Shown in pieces: positions 24,502 through 33,161 of a stretch of DNA of 64,000 bases. Origin of the DNA: Streptomyces sp. CC0208. GTDB taxonomy: Bacteria > Actinomycetota > Actinomycetes > Streptomycetales > Streptomycetaceae. Positions within the stretch are counted from its first letter, which is position 1. Every line of letters begins with the position of its first letter. The notes beneath the pieces were generated by a model. It was not told the DNA's origin. It saw only the letters and a program-made list of their open reading frames with translations, and did no database searches. Position numbers and translations under genes: made by a program. Location of the stretch: contig NZ_CP031969.1 of assembly GCF_003443735.1 (NCBI RefSeq), positions 6,200,001-6,264,000 on the forward strand, given 5' to 3'.

Positions 24502-25665
24502 ATGCGTCATTTCGGGCACATCGCCCCGGAGGTGCGTCAGCGCCTCTTCCACCAGGAGCCCTGTGAGTTCACCGCGGACTCCCCGTCCCGGCTGCTCTCC
24601 GCGGCCCTGGGGGCCACGCTCTACAGTCCGGCCACGCGGCCGCGCCTCGCCGACGACATCGTCAAGCAGGCTGGGCTCGGCGTGGTCTCGATGGTGCTGT
24701 GCCTGGAAGACTCGATCGGTGACGAGGACGTCGTCGCGGGTGAGGAGAACCTCGTCCGGCAGTTCACGGACCTGGCGGAACGGCAGGGGCATCTCCCGCT
24801 GCTCTTCATCCGGGTCCGTGCCCCCGAGCAGATCCCCGATCTCGTACGCCGGCTCGGTCCCGCGGTCCGGCTGCTGTCCGGATTCGTGCTCCCGAAGTTC
24901 ACCGAGGAGCGCGGCATCCCCTTCCTGGAGGCCCTCTCCGTCGCCGAGGCCGCGAGCGGGCACCGGCTGTTCGCGATGCCGGTGCTGGAGTCGCCGGAGC
25001 TGCTCTACCGGGAGACGCGCGTAGAGACCCTGGAGGGCATCGCCCGCGCGGTCGACAAGTACCGCGAGCGGGTCCTGGCCCTGCGCCTCGGCGTCACCGA
25101 CTTCTGCTCCTCCTACGGCCTGCGCCGCGCCCCCGACATGACCGCCTGGGACGTCCAGATCGTCGCCTCCGTGATCGCCGACGTGGTGAACATGCTGGGC
25201 CGCGCCGACGGCACCGGGTTCACCGTGACCGGGCCGGTCTGGGAGTACTTCCGGGTCCAGGAGCGCATGTTCAAGCCGCAGCTGCGCCGCAGCCCCTTCC
25301 TGGAGGGCCAGGCCGAGGAACTGCGCGAGGCCCTCATCGAGCACGCCATGGACGGCCTGCTGCGCGAGATCACCCTCGACCAGGCCAACGGCCTGCTCGG
25401 CAAGACCTGCATCCACCCCTCCCATGTGCTGCCCGTGCACGCGCTGTCCGTGGTCAGCCACGAGGAGTTCAGCGACGCGCAGGACATCCTGCGCCCCGAG
25501 CGGGGCGGCGGCGGAGTGCTGAGGTCGCAGTACACGAACAAGATGAACGAAGTGAAGCCGCATCGCGCCTGGGCCGAGCGGACCCTGCTGCGCGCCGAGG
25601 TCTTCGGGGTGGCCAACGAGGACATCGGCTTCGTGGAGCTGCTCGCCGCCGGAATCTCCGGCTGA
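24502..25665 (+). CDS. CitE-like HpcH/HpaI aldolase/lyase of the Ter biosynthetic module
   Basis: 387-residue protein of the citrate-lyase beta / HpcH superfamily. MVLCLEDSIGDEDV and VLPKFTEERGIPFLEAL.VAEAA are the substrate- and metal-binding blocks, and LRLGVTDFCSSYGLRR is a further conserved segment. In comparative studies of Ter systems a CitE-like enzyme travels with phosphoribosyltransferases and a HAD phosphatase, and was proposed to help make a nucleoside-like metabolite; the gene order here fits. ATG 24502 has GGGGGAG upstream. It is followed by the fusion gene after only 7 bp. Confidence 0.82.
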   Translation: MRHFGHIAPEVRQRLFHQEPCEFTADSPSRLLSAALGATLYSPATRPRLADDIVKQAGLGVVSMVLCLEDSIGDEDVVAGEENLVRQFTDLAERQGHLPLLFIRVRAPEQIPDLVRRLGPAVRLLSGFVLPKFTEERGIPFLEALSVAEAASGHRLFAMPVLESPELLYRETRVETLEGIARAVDKYRERVLALRLGVTDFCSSYGLRRAPDMTAWDVQIVASVIADVVNMLGRADGTGFTVTGPVWEYFRVQERMFKPQLRRSPFLEGQAEELREALIEHAMDGLLREITLDQANGLLGKTCIHPSHVLPVHALSVVSHEEFSDAQDILRPERGGGGVLRSQYTNKMNEVKPHRAWAERTLLRAEVFGVANEDIGFVELLAAGISG

Positions 25666-25672
25666 TCATTCC

Positions 25673-28186
25673 GTGGACACCAAGGGACGCATGAACAAGG
25701 CAGTGAACGACGGGACGCCGGGCCGGATCTGGTCGGGGACGTGGGTCGCCGACCGGCTCGGCGTCGAACTCGTGGGCGACGACCGGCTGACCGACCTGCT
25801 GGGGCTGGCCCTGCGCCGCAATCCCAAGCGGGCCCATCTGCTGGTCTCCCACGTGCTAGGCAAACACGTCCCGCAGTCCCCGTCGGTGGTCTACGGCCAT
25901 GGCTTCTCCCTGGGCCGCCGGGTGCGCGACCTGCTGGGCGACGAGGAGGCGGCCCGGGCGGTCGTCCTCGGCTACGCGGAGACGGCGACGGGCCTCGGCC
26001 ACTGTGTCGCCGACGGCATCGCCCTCGCCCCCTACCTCCACTCCACCCGCCGCCCGGTCCCCGGCGTGGCCCCCGCGGGCGGCTTCGAGGAGTCCCACTC
26101 CCACGCCACGAGCCATCTGCTCCTCCCGGAGGACCCTGCGCTCCTGGCCGGCGACGGCCCCCTGGTCCTGGTCGACGACGAGTTCTCGACGGGCAACACG
26201 GTCCTGAACACGATCAGGGATCTGCACGAGCGGTATCCGAGGGACCGGTACGTGGTGGTCGCGTTGGTGGACATGCGGTCGGAGGAGGACGCGGGGCGGC
26301 TGGAGGATTTCGCGCGGGAGATAGGGGCGCGGGTGGAGCTGGTGGCGGCTGCATCGGGCACCGTAAGCCTGCCCGAAGGGGTCTTGGAGAAGGGCCAGGA
26401 CCTTGTAGCCAGGTTCGAGGTGACTGACCCAGGGGCGCGGGGCTGTATCGAATCTGCGGCTACCGCCGCGCGGGCGCGACCAGCCCCCACGAACCCGCAC
26501 CCGGCATACCACCGTGTTGACCTGTCGTGGCCCCGAGACCTCCCCGACGGAGGTCGTCACGGTTTCGCTCCGGCACACCGAATACGCCTGGAGAACGAAC
26601 TCCCGGCGATGGCCGCAAGGCTCGCCGAAACGCTGCCCCACGGCGCACACCGCGTGCACATCCTCGGCTTCGAAGAGCTGATGTACGCCCCCCTCAGACT
26701 CGCCCGCGAACTCGAACAGTGCGCTCAGGACACCGAGTTCACCTACTCCACCACTACCCGCTCACCCGTCCTCGCCGTGGACGACCCGGGATACGCGATC
26801 CGCACGCGTCTCACCTTCCCCGCCCACGACAACCCGGCCGACGGCCCCGGCGACCGCTACGCCTACAACGTCGCCGGCGCCGGCTTCGACGCGGTGGTCG
26901 TGGTCGTCGACTCCACCGCCGACACCCCCGAACTGCACGCCCCCGACGGCCTCCTGGCACGGCTCGCCGAACACACCCCGCACGTCACCCTCGCGGTCGT
27001 CCCCAGCTACACCCCCGAAAGGCCCTCCATGCTCCCCGAGCCCCTCCGTGGCCCCGCCTTCTCCTCCTATGCCCCGGAGGACGTCGGCTGGCTGCTCCAG
27101 GACCTCTCGGACGTCACGCTGGAGGCGCCGACCGAGGAGCGCGAGGAGGCAATCCAGAGCGGCGGCGCGCACTACGCGGAGTCGCTGCCGATGGAGTACC
27201 AGCCGAGCGACCAGTACCAGGAGCTGTTCCGGACGGCCCTCGACGAGTCCTCGGCGAGGCTCGCCCAGGCCGTCGGCGCGGTCACGGAGATCGTGCTCCA
27301 GGAGCGCTCGCCCCGCCCCGTCCTCGTCTCGCTCGCCCGCGCCGGCACCCCCGTCGGCGTCCTGATGCGCCGCTGGGGGCAGTTCCGCCACGGTCTCGAC
27401 CTGCCGCACTACGCCGTCTCGATCGTCCGCGGCCGCGGCATCGACGCCAACGCCCTGCGCTGGCTGGCCGACCACCACGACCCGGCCGATGTCGTCTTCG
27501 TGGACGGCTGGACCGGCAAGGGCGCGATCACGCGTGAACTGACGGAAGCGGTGCGGAAGTTCGAGGCCGAGGGCGGCCCCGCCGGCTTCGATCCGGAGAT
27601 CGCCGTACTCGCCGACCCGGGCTCGTGCGTGCGGACGTACGGCACCCGTGAGGACTTCCTCATCCCCTCCGCCTGCCTCAACTCCACGGTGTCGGGCCTG
27701 ATCTCGCGCACGGTCCTGCGCGCGGACCTGGTCGGCCCGGACGACTTCCACGGCGCGAAGTTCTACCGCGAACTCGCGGGCGCGGACGTGTCGGTGGACT
27801 TCCTGGACGCCGTCGCGGCCCGTTTCCCCGAGGTCGTGGACGCCGTTGACGCCACCGTGAAGGAACTGCTGGCCGGCGACCGCGAACCCACCTGGGAGGG
27901 CTGGGCCGCCGTCGAACGCATCAGTGAGGAGTACGGCATCCACGACGTCAACCTCGTCAAGCCGGGCGTCGGCGAGACCACCCGGGTGCTGCTGCGCCGG
28001 GTGCCCTGGAAGATCCTGGCCAGGGCCGGTGCGGGCGCGGACCTGGACCACGTACGCCTGTTGGCCGAGCAGAGAGGTGTCCCGGTGGAAGAGGTCGCCG
28101 AACTCCCTTACACGTGCGTGGGGTTGATCCACCCCAAGTACACGCGGGGCGCGACGGGCGCCGACGGCAAGTCGGTGACCCTCTGA
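25673..28186 (+). CDS. Phosphoribosyltransferase-TRSP-StiP-like-PELOTA fusion protein
   Basis: 837-residue multidomain protein. An N-terminal phosphoribosyltransferase (about 20-245) shows the PRPP loop VDDEFSTGNT at 167-176. A TRSP-like domain (about 285-450) follows, then a StiP/PRTase-like domain (about 455-760; VSLARAGTPVGVLMRR, VSIVRGRGIDANAL, FVDGWTGKGAI), then a PELOTA-type RNA-binding segment (about 765-837; TTRVLLRRVPWKILARAG). In Ter systems I know these as two separate genes; here they form one frame. Residues about 252-276 between the first two domains are encoded by an in-frame copy of an interspersed repeat. GTG 25673 or ATG 25691 may be the start; neither has a strong ribosome site, and coupling to the upstream gene is likely. 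Confidence 0.78.
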   Translation: MDTKGRMNKAVNDGTPGRIWSGTWVADRLGVELVGDDRLTDLLGLALRRNPKRAHLLVSHVLGKHVPQSPSVVYGHGFSLGRRVRDLLGDEEAARAVVLGYAETATGLGHCVADGIALAPYLHSTRRPVPGVAPAGGFEESHSHATSHLLLPEDPALLAGDGPLVLVDDEFSTGNTVLNTIRDLHERYPRDRYVVVALVDMRSEEDAGRLEDFAREIGARVELVAAASGTVSLPEGVLEKGQDLVARFEVTDPGARGCIESAATAARARPAPTNPHPAYHRVDLSWPRDLPDGGRHGFAPAHRIRLENELPAMAARLAETLPHGAHRVHILGFEELMYAPLRLARELEQCAQDTEFTYSTTTRSPVLAVDDPGYAIRTRLTFPAHDNPADGPGDRYAYNVAGAGFDAVVVVVDSTADTPELHAPDGLLARLAEHTPHVTLAVVPSYTPERPSMLPEPLRGPAFSSYAPEDVGWLLQDLSDVTLEAPTEEREEAIQSGGAHYAESLPMEYQPSDQYQELFRTALDESSARLAQAVGAVTEIVLQERSPRPVLVSLARAGTPVGVLMRRWGQFRHGLDLPHYAVSIVRGRGIDANALRWLADHHDPADVVFVDGWTGKGAITRELTEAVRKFEAEGGPAGFDPEIAVLADPGSCVRTYGTREDFLIPSACLNSTVSGLISRTVLRADLVGPDDFHGAKFYRELAGADVSVDFLDAVAARFPEVVDAVDATVKELLAGDREPTWEGWAAVERISEEYGIHDVNLVKPGVGETTRVLLRRVPWKILARAGAGADLDHVRLLAEQRGVPVEEVAELPYTCVGLIHPKYTRGATGADGKSVTL
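26428..26499 (+). repeat. Interspersed repeat copy B, in frame inside a coding region
   Basis: The block begins CCCAGGGGCGCGGGG and ends GGGCGCGACCAGCCCCCACG plus AACCCGCA. It aligns with the intergenic sequence at 55331-55390 with the same 10-bp spacing between the two conserved modules. It adds roughly 24 codons without a stop at the boundary of the phosphoribosyltransferase and TRSP domains. Confidence 0.65.
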
Positions 28187-29010
28187 TGGCGGCCCAGGCT
28201 CCGGTGCTGGTCGCGAGCGACCTCGACCGTACGCTCATCTACTCGGCCGCCGCCCTCGCGCTGACCATGCCGGACGCGCGGGCGCCCCGGCTGCTCTGTG
28301 TCGAGGTGCACGAGAGCCGGCCGCTGTCGTACATGACGGAGACCGCGGCGGGACTGCTCTGCGAGCTCGGGGACGCGGCGGTCTTCGTGCCGACGACGAC
28401 CCGTACCCGTAAGCAGTACCAGCGCATCAACCTGCCCGGCCCGCCGCCCGCCTACGCGATCTGCGCGAACGGCGGCCATCTGCTGGTCGACGGCGTCACC
28501 GACCTCGACTGGCACGAGCGGGTCACCGCCCGCCTCGCCGACGAATGCGCGCCGCTCGCCGAGGTCAGCGCGCACCTCCAGGCAACGACCGACCCTCTGT
28601 GGGTGCGCAAGCACCGGATCGCCGAGGACCTCTTCGCCTACCTCGTTGTCGAGCGCGAACTGCTGCCGGAGGACTGGGTGAAGGAGCTCGCGGTGTGGGC
28701 CGAGAGCCGCGGCTGGACGGTCTCCCTCCAGGGCCGCAAGATCTACGCCGTTCCCAAGCCGCTCACCAAGAGCGCGGCCGTGCGCGAGGTGGCCCGGCGT
28801 ACCGGGGCCGCCCTGACGCTGGCCGCGGGCGACTCCCTGCTCGACGCCGACCTGCTCCTCGCGGCCGACCGGGGCTGGCGGCCGGGGCACGGCGAGCTGG
28901 CGGACGAGAACTGGACCGCTCCGGCGATCACCGCGCTGCCGGAGCGGGGCGTGCTGGCGGGGGAGCGGATCCTGCGGGAGCTGCTCAGGACGGCTCGGAC
29001 GCCTCAGTAG
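28186..29010 (+). CDS. HAD superfamily phosphatase of the Ter biosynthetic module
   Basis: 274-residue HAD hydrolase. The nucleophile motif is D12-L-D14-R-T (ASDLDRTLIY); motif III/IV is around TLAAGDSLLDADLLLAAD. The insertion between residues about 70 and 190 is of the sucrose-phosphatase / mannosyl-3-phosphoglycerate-phosphatase type. Its start overlaps the stop of the fusion gene (TGATG), so it is cotranslated. It would dephosphorylate the product of the phosphoribosyltransferases. Its last 26 bp overlap the end of the convergent DedA gene. Confidence 0.83.
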   Translation: MAAQAPVLVASDLDRTLIYSAAALALTMPDARAPRLLCVEVHESRPLSYMTETAAGLLCELGDAAVFVPTTTRTRKQYQRINLPGPPPAYAICANGGHLLVDGVTDLDWHERVTARLADECAPLAEVSAHLQATTDPLWVRKHRIAEDLFAYLVVERELLPEDWVKELAVWAESRGWTVSLQGRKIYAVPKPLTKSAAVREVARRTGAALTLAAGDSLLDADLLLAADRGWRPGHGELADENWTAPAITALPERGVLAGERILRELLRTARTPQ

Positions 29011-29611
29011 ACGAGGGCCGCCGCAGCAGTCGTACGGCGACGAACGCCACGACCGCGAGCGCGGCGGCCACCAGGACGACCTTCGAGTAGGCGGACACGA
29101 CGTCGGTGACCTGGGTCCAGTTGGCGCCCAGGGCGTGGCCCGCGAGGACGAACGCCGTGTTCCACAGAGCGCTGCCCAGTGTGGTGAGCGTCAGGAACAC
29201 CGGCAGCGGCATGCGTTCGACGCCGGCCGGGATCGAGACGAGGCTGCGGAAGACCGGGATCATCCGGCCGAAGAACACCGCCTTGGTGCCGTGCCGCAGG
29301 AACCAGGCCTCGGTCCGCTCGATGTCCGCGGCCTTGACGAGCGGCAGCCGGGCCGCGAGTGCCACCGTGCGGTCCCGGCCGAGGAGCGCGCCGACGCCGT
29401 AGAGCGCGAGGGCGCCGATCACCGAGCCCGCCGTCGTCCACAGCAGCACGGCGACCAGGCTCATCCGGCCGGTGCTCGCCGCGAAGCCCGCGAGCGGCAG
29501 GATCGCCTCGCTCGGGAGGGGCGGGAAGAGGTTCTCCAGGGCGATGGCGACCCCGGCCCCGGGCGCGCCGAGGGTGTCCATGAGGCCGTTGACCCAGTCG
29601 ATGGCTGACAT
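28985..29611 (-). CDS. DedA / VTT-domain membrane protein
   Basis: 208-residue membrane protein of the DedA family. ENLFPPLPSEAILPLAGF and FFGRMIPVFRSLVSIPAGVERM are the two signature blocks, the second with the arginines needed in E. coli DedA members. About five hydrophobic helices and re-entrant loops are visible. Family members act as lipid scramblases or flippases, for example for undecaprenyl phosphate, and need the proton-motive force. It is convergent with the HAD gene. A second, more distant member lies at 49437-50048. Confidence 0.9.
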   Translation of the reverse strand: MSAIDWVNGLMDTLGAPGAGVAIALENLFPPLPSEAILPLAGFAASTGRMSLVAVLLWTTAGSVIGALALYGVGALLGRDRTVALAARLPLVKAADIERTEAWFLRHGTKAVFFGRMIPVFRSLVSIPAGVERMPLPVFLTLTTLGSALWNTAFVLAGHALGANWTQVTDVVSAYSKVVLVAAALAVVAFVAVRLLRRPSSTEASEPS

Positions 29612-29668
29612 GGGCCCACGCTAGGGACACGGACCTGAAGGCAGCCTGAAGAAGCGTCCGTACGGCGG

Positions 29669-29887
29669 TCAGCCGCAGCAACCGCCGCCGCAGCACCCTC
29701 CGCCGCCGCCCGCCTGGGGGGCCGGGGCCGACGCGGACGCCGAGCCGCCCACCGCCACCGTCGACAGGAGCTTCACGGTGTCGTCGTGGCCGGCCGGGCA
29801 GTCGGCGGGGGCGGAGGACTCGGCCATGGGGCGGCTGAGTTCGAAGGTGTCGCCGCAGGTCCGGCAGCGGTATTCGTAGCGAGGCAT
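29669..29887 (-). CDS. FmdB-type zinc ribbon protein with Cys-rich tail
   Basis: 72-residue protein. The N-terminus MPRYEYRCRTCGDTFEL is the FmdB-type zinc ribbon with CxxC at 8-11 and a second partial knuckle at ADCPAGH. The end is a glycine-rich tail with two CC pairs (GGGGGCCGGGCCG). The function of this family is unclear; it is often called a regulatory protein. I start at ATG 29887 since the two codons before it add nothing conserved. It lies just upstream of, and divergent from, the phoD gene. Confidence 0.8.
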   Translation of the reverse strand: MPRYEYRCRTCGDTFELSRPMAESSAPADCPAGHDDTVKLLSTVAVGGSASASAPAPQAGGGGGCCGGGCCG

Positions 29888-29992
29888 GAACACAGGTTAA
29901 CCGGCGCTCCGACAGGCATGTCCGAAATCTGATCATTGTCTGGTTAGCATGCGGGGGTTCTCTGCCGGCGATCAACCGCGGGAGGAGCCCCC

Positions 29993-31618
29993 TTGGCTTC
30001 GCGACACAACCCCGAACTGCGCGCTGCCGCACGGCACGTGGGGCGGCGGCGGTTTCTCACGGTCACCGCGGCGGCCGCCGCCCTCGCGTTCAGCACCAAC
30101 CTGCCGGCCCGGGGTGCTGCCGGCTCCCGCGAACTCGACGCGACGCGGATCGACAGTGACCCGTTCACGCTCGGCGTCGCCTCCGGGGACCCGTTGCCCG
30201 GCTCCGTGCTGCTGTGGACCCGGCTCGCCCCCGCCCCGTTCGAGCCCGACGGCGGTCTGCCCCAGCAGTTCGTCGTCGTCGAGTGGGAGCTGGCCTCCGA
30301 CGAGAGCTTCAGCGCCCCCGTCCGCAGCGGCACGGCCGTCGCCTATCCGGAGTACCACCACACCCTGCACGTCGACGTCGACGGGCTCGATTCCGACCGG
30401 GTCTACCACTACCGCTTCAAGACCGGCACCTGGATCAGCGAGACGGGCCGTACCCGCACGGCACCGGCCACCACGGCCGCCGCCGCGTCCCTCACCTACG
30501 CCGCCGTCTCCTGCCAGGCCTACCACGACGGGTACTACACGGCGCACCGCCATCTCTCCCAGGACGACGTCGACGTGGTCCTCCACCTCGGCGACTACCT
30601 GTACGAGTACGCCGTGAACTCCGCGGGCGGTCAGCGCGCGTACACCGACCGGAAGCTGCCCGCCCTCTTCAACCGCGAGACCATGACCCTGGAGGACTAC
30701 CGGCTGCGCTACGCCCTCTACAAGAGCGACCCGGACCTCAGGGCGGTCCACGCGGCGCACCCCTTCGTCGTCACCTGGGACGACCACGAGGTCGAGAACA
30801 ACTACGCGGGCGCCATCAGCGAGAACGACGACCCGCCGGAGGAGTTCCTGCTGCGCCGCGCCGCCGCCTACCGGGCCTACTGGGAGAACCAGCCGCTGCG
30901 CGCCGCACAACAGCCCAGCGGCCCCGACGCCCGGCTCTACCGCCGGCTCCAGTGGGGCACGCTCGCCCAGTTCGACGTCCTCGACACCCGGCAGTACCGC
31001 TCCGACCAGGTGTACGCGGACACCAAGCACACCGGCGGCCCCCTGCAGGACGACCCGGCGCGCACCATCACCGGGGCGGCGCAGGAGAGCTGGCTGATCG
31101 ACGGCTGGCGTGCCACGCAGGCCCTGTGGAACGTGATGCCGCAACAGGTCTGCTTCTCCCAGCGCAAACTCGACCTCACCGCGGAACCCAAGATGTCCAT
31201 GGACGCCTGGGACGGCTACCGGGCCTCGCGCCGCAGGATCCTCGACGGCGCGAAATCGGCCGGGGTCGAGAACCTGGTGGTGATGACCGGGGACCTGCAC
31301 GCGGCGTACGCCTTCGACATCAAGGACGACTTCGACGACCCGGCCTCCCGGACCCTCGGCACGGAGTTCACCGCCACGTCGGTCGCGAGCGGGCGGGACG
31401 GCGCCGAGAAGCCCTCCACGTGGGACACGTACCTCAAGGCCAATCCGCATCTGAAGTTCTACGACGGGCGCCGCGGCTATGTGCGGGTCACCCTCGACCG
31501 GCAGAAGGCGCGGGCCGACTTCAGGACCGTGTCCGCCGTGACGACTCCGGGTGCGCCGATCTCGACCGCCGCGTCCTTCGTGACGGAGGCGGGCGACCCC
31601 GGCCTCAAGCCTGGCTGA
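29993..31618 (+). CDS. phoD: Tat-exported alkaline phosphatase D (PhoD family)
   Basis: 541-residue secreted phosphatase/phosphodiesterase. The twin-arginine signal GRRRFLTVT is at residues 17-25. An N-terminal fibronectin-like domain precedes the metallophosphatase domain with LHLGDYLYEY, TWDDHEVENNY and VMTGDLHAAY, which supply Fe/Ca ligands in known PhoD structures. The gene starts with TTG (29993), fixed by a GGAGGAG seven bases before it. Such enzymes are usually induced under phosphate limitation; I did not find a convincing PhoP box. A cytosolic relative lies at 50979-52658. Confidence 0.93.
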   Translation: MASRHNPELRAAARHVGRRRFLTVTAAAAALAFSTNLPARGAAGSRELDATRIDSDPFTLGVASGDPLPGSVLLWTRLAPAPFEPDGGLPQQFVVVEWELASDESFSAPVRSGTAVAYPEYHHTLHVDVDGLDSDRVYHYRFKTGTWISETGRTRTAPATTAAAASLTYAAVSCQAYHDGYYTAHRHLSQDDVDVVLHLGDYLYEYAVNSAGGQRAYTDRKLPALFNRETMTLEDYRLRYALYKSDPDLRAVHAAHPFVVTWDDHEVENNYAGAISENDDPPEEFLLRRAAAYRAYWENQPLRAAQQPSGPDARLYRRLQWGTLAQFDVLDTRQYRSDQVYADTKHTGGPLQDDPARTITGAAQESWLIDGWRATQALWNVMPQQVCFSQRKLDLTAEPKMSMDAWDGYRASRRRILDGAKSAGVENLVVMTGDLHAAYAFDIKDDFDDPASRTLGTEFTATSVASGRDGAEKPSTWDTYLKANPHLKFYDGRRGYVRVTLDRQKARADFRTVSAVTTPGAPISTAASFVTEAGDPGLKPG

Positions 31619-31634
31619 CGTACCCGGCCCGGCG

Positions 31635-31663
31635 GCCCGGCGGCATCCCCTGCTCCGCCGGGC
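31635..31663 (+). terminator. Hairpin after phoD
   Basis: GCCCGGCGG and CCGCCGGGC form a perfect 9-bp stem with an 11-nt loop 16 bp after the phoD stop, followed by CCCCCTCTTGTC. Confidence 0.65.
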
Positions 31664-31713
31664 GGCCCCCTCTTGTCGTCCGATGCGCGGAACGACCGGG
31701 AAACGGACATCTC

Positions 31714-31741
31714 TTGAGCTGTTTTCGGCAAAACCTAGGGA
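31714..31741 (+). promoter_or_regulatory. Candidate promoter of the secreted protease with embedded palindrome
   Basis: TTGAGC (31714-31719) and TAGGGA (31736-31741) are 16 bp apart. The spacer contains the perfect inverted repeat GTTTT-CGGC-AAAAC (31721-31734), well placed to be an operator. Confidence 0.4.
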
Positions 31742-31778
31742 TTCGAGAGCTTTTGTACCCCACCCGAGGAGACGCCTG

Positions 31779-33143
31779 ATGGCCCACAGACACGTTTCAG
31801 CCGGCTGTGCCGCGTTGACGGTACTCGGCGCACTCGTGCTCACGGGGCTGCCCGCGGCCGCGGCCGCCGAGCCCCCCGCGCCGACGCCGGCACCCTCCGC
31901 CGCCGAGACGCTGGGCGCGAACAGCCCTTCATCCGTGGTCCTGCGGGCCATGGAGCGCGACCTGCGCCTGACCGAGGCCCAGGCCAGGACCCGCCTGGTG
32001 AACGAGGCCGAGGCGGGCACGCGCGCCGGCCGGCTCCAGAACGCGCTGGGCAAGCGCTTCGCGGGAGCGTGGGTGAGCGGCGCCACCTCCGCCGATCTGA
32101 CGGTCGCGAGCACCGACGTCGCGGACACCCCGGCCATCGAGGCCGGCGGCGCGCGGGCCGTGGTCGTCGACACCCCGCTGGCGGACCTGAGGGCGGCCAA
32201 GACGAAGCTGGACCGTGCCGTGACCGGCGAGGGCCTCAAGACGCCGGTCCGGTACGTCGACGTACGGACCAACCGGGTGACGCTGCAGGCGACGAGCCGC
32301 GCCGCCGCGGACACGCTCATCGAGGCCGCCGGCGTCGACAGCGCGCTCGTGAAGGTCAAGGTGTCGGCCGACCAGCCGCGCGCCCTCTACGACATCAAGG
32401 GAGGTGACGCCTTCTACATCGACGACACGTTCCGCTGTTCCGTGGGCTTCGGCGTCACCAAGGGCGACCAGCAGGGGTTCGCCACGGCCGGCCACTGCGG
32501 GAAGACGGGATCGAAGACCACCGGGTTCAACCAGGTCGCCCAGGGCACCTTCGAGGCGTCCGTCTTCCCCGGGCAGGACATGTCGTGGGTGGGCGTCAAC
32601 AGCGACTGGACCGCTACGCCCGCCGTCAAGGGCGAGGGCGGCCAGGACGTGCAGACCGCCGGCTCGGTGCAGGCCCTGGTGGGTGCCGCGGTGTGCCGGT
32701 CCGGTTCCACCACGGGCTGGCACTGCGGCACGATCCAGCAGCACGACACCAGCGTCACCTACGCCGAGGGCACCGTCGACGGCGTGACCCGGACGACGGT
32801 GTGCGCGGAGCCGGGTGACTCCGGCGGCTCGTACATCTCGGGCGTCCAGGCCCAGGGCGTCACCTCCGGGGGCTCCGGCGACTGCACGAGCGGCGGCACG
32901 ACCTTCTACCAGCCGATCAACCCGGTGCTCAGCACCTACGGCCTCACGTTGAAGACCAGCACGAGCGAGAGCGGCACATCCGCCCCCGAGGACGGCCAGG
33001 AGGGTTCCTGGGCCGCGGGCCGGGTGTACGAGGTCGGGGAGCGGGTGACCGTCGACGGCGTCGCGTACGAGTGCCTGCAGCCCCATCAGGCGCAGGCCGA
33101 GTGGCAGCCCGCCCTGGCTCCGGGCCTGTGGCAGCGCGTCTGA
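31779..33143 (+). CDS. Secreted S1 serine protease (streptogrisin C-like) with chitin-binding domain
   Basis: 454-residue secreted protease. A signal peptide ends near residue 30, followed by a pro-region of about 170 residues like those of alpha-lytic protease and streptogrisins. The catalytic triad is H239 (TAGHC), D267 (GQDMSWV) and S348 (EPGDSGGS). A short linker leads to a C-terminal carbohydrate-binding domain (about 407-454; WAAGRVYEVGERVTVDGVAYECLQPHQ) of the CBM5/12 type, as in streptogrisin C. It may act on chitin- or cell-wall-associated protein. GAGGAGA precedes the ATG, and a strong hairpin follows the gene. Confidence 0.93.
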   Translation: MAHRHVSAGCAALTVLGALVLTGLPAAAAAEPPAPTPAPSAAETLGANSPSSVVLRAMERDLRLTEAQARTRLVNEAEAGTRAGRLQNALGKRFAGAWVSGATSADLTVASTDVADTPAIEAGGARAVVVDTPLADLRAAKTKLDRAVTGEGLKTPVRYVDVRTNRVTLQATSRAAADTLIEAAGVDSALVKVKVSADQPRALYDIKGGDAFYIDDTFRCSVGFGVTKGDQQGFATAGHCGKTGSKTTGFNQVAQGTFEASVFPGQDMSWVGVNSDWTATPAVKGEGGQDVQTAGSVQALVGAAVCRSGSTTGWHCGTIQQHDTSVTYAEGTVDGVTRTTVCAEPGDSGGSYISGVQAQGVTSGGSGDCTSGGTTFYQPINPVLSTYGLTLKTSTSESGTSAPEDGQEGSWAAGRVYEVGERVTVDGVAYECLQPHQAQAEWQPALAPGLWQRV

Positions 33144-33161
33144 CGACAGGGTGACGGACCG

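Noticed and set aside
20112..29010. Ter locus as part of a mobile island
   Set aside because: No integrase, tRNA-linked repeat or base-composition shift surrounds it, and neighbours on both sides are core chromosomal genes.
29888..29992. PhoP (PHO) box upstream of phoD
   Set aside because: One unit GTTAACCGGCG matches the consensus partly, but no second tandem unit is seen, so the site is not supported.
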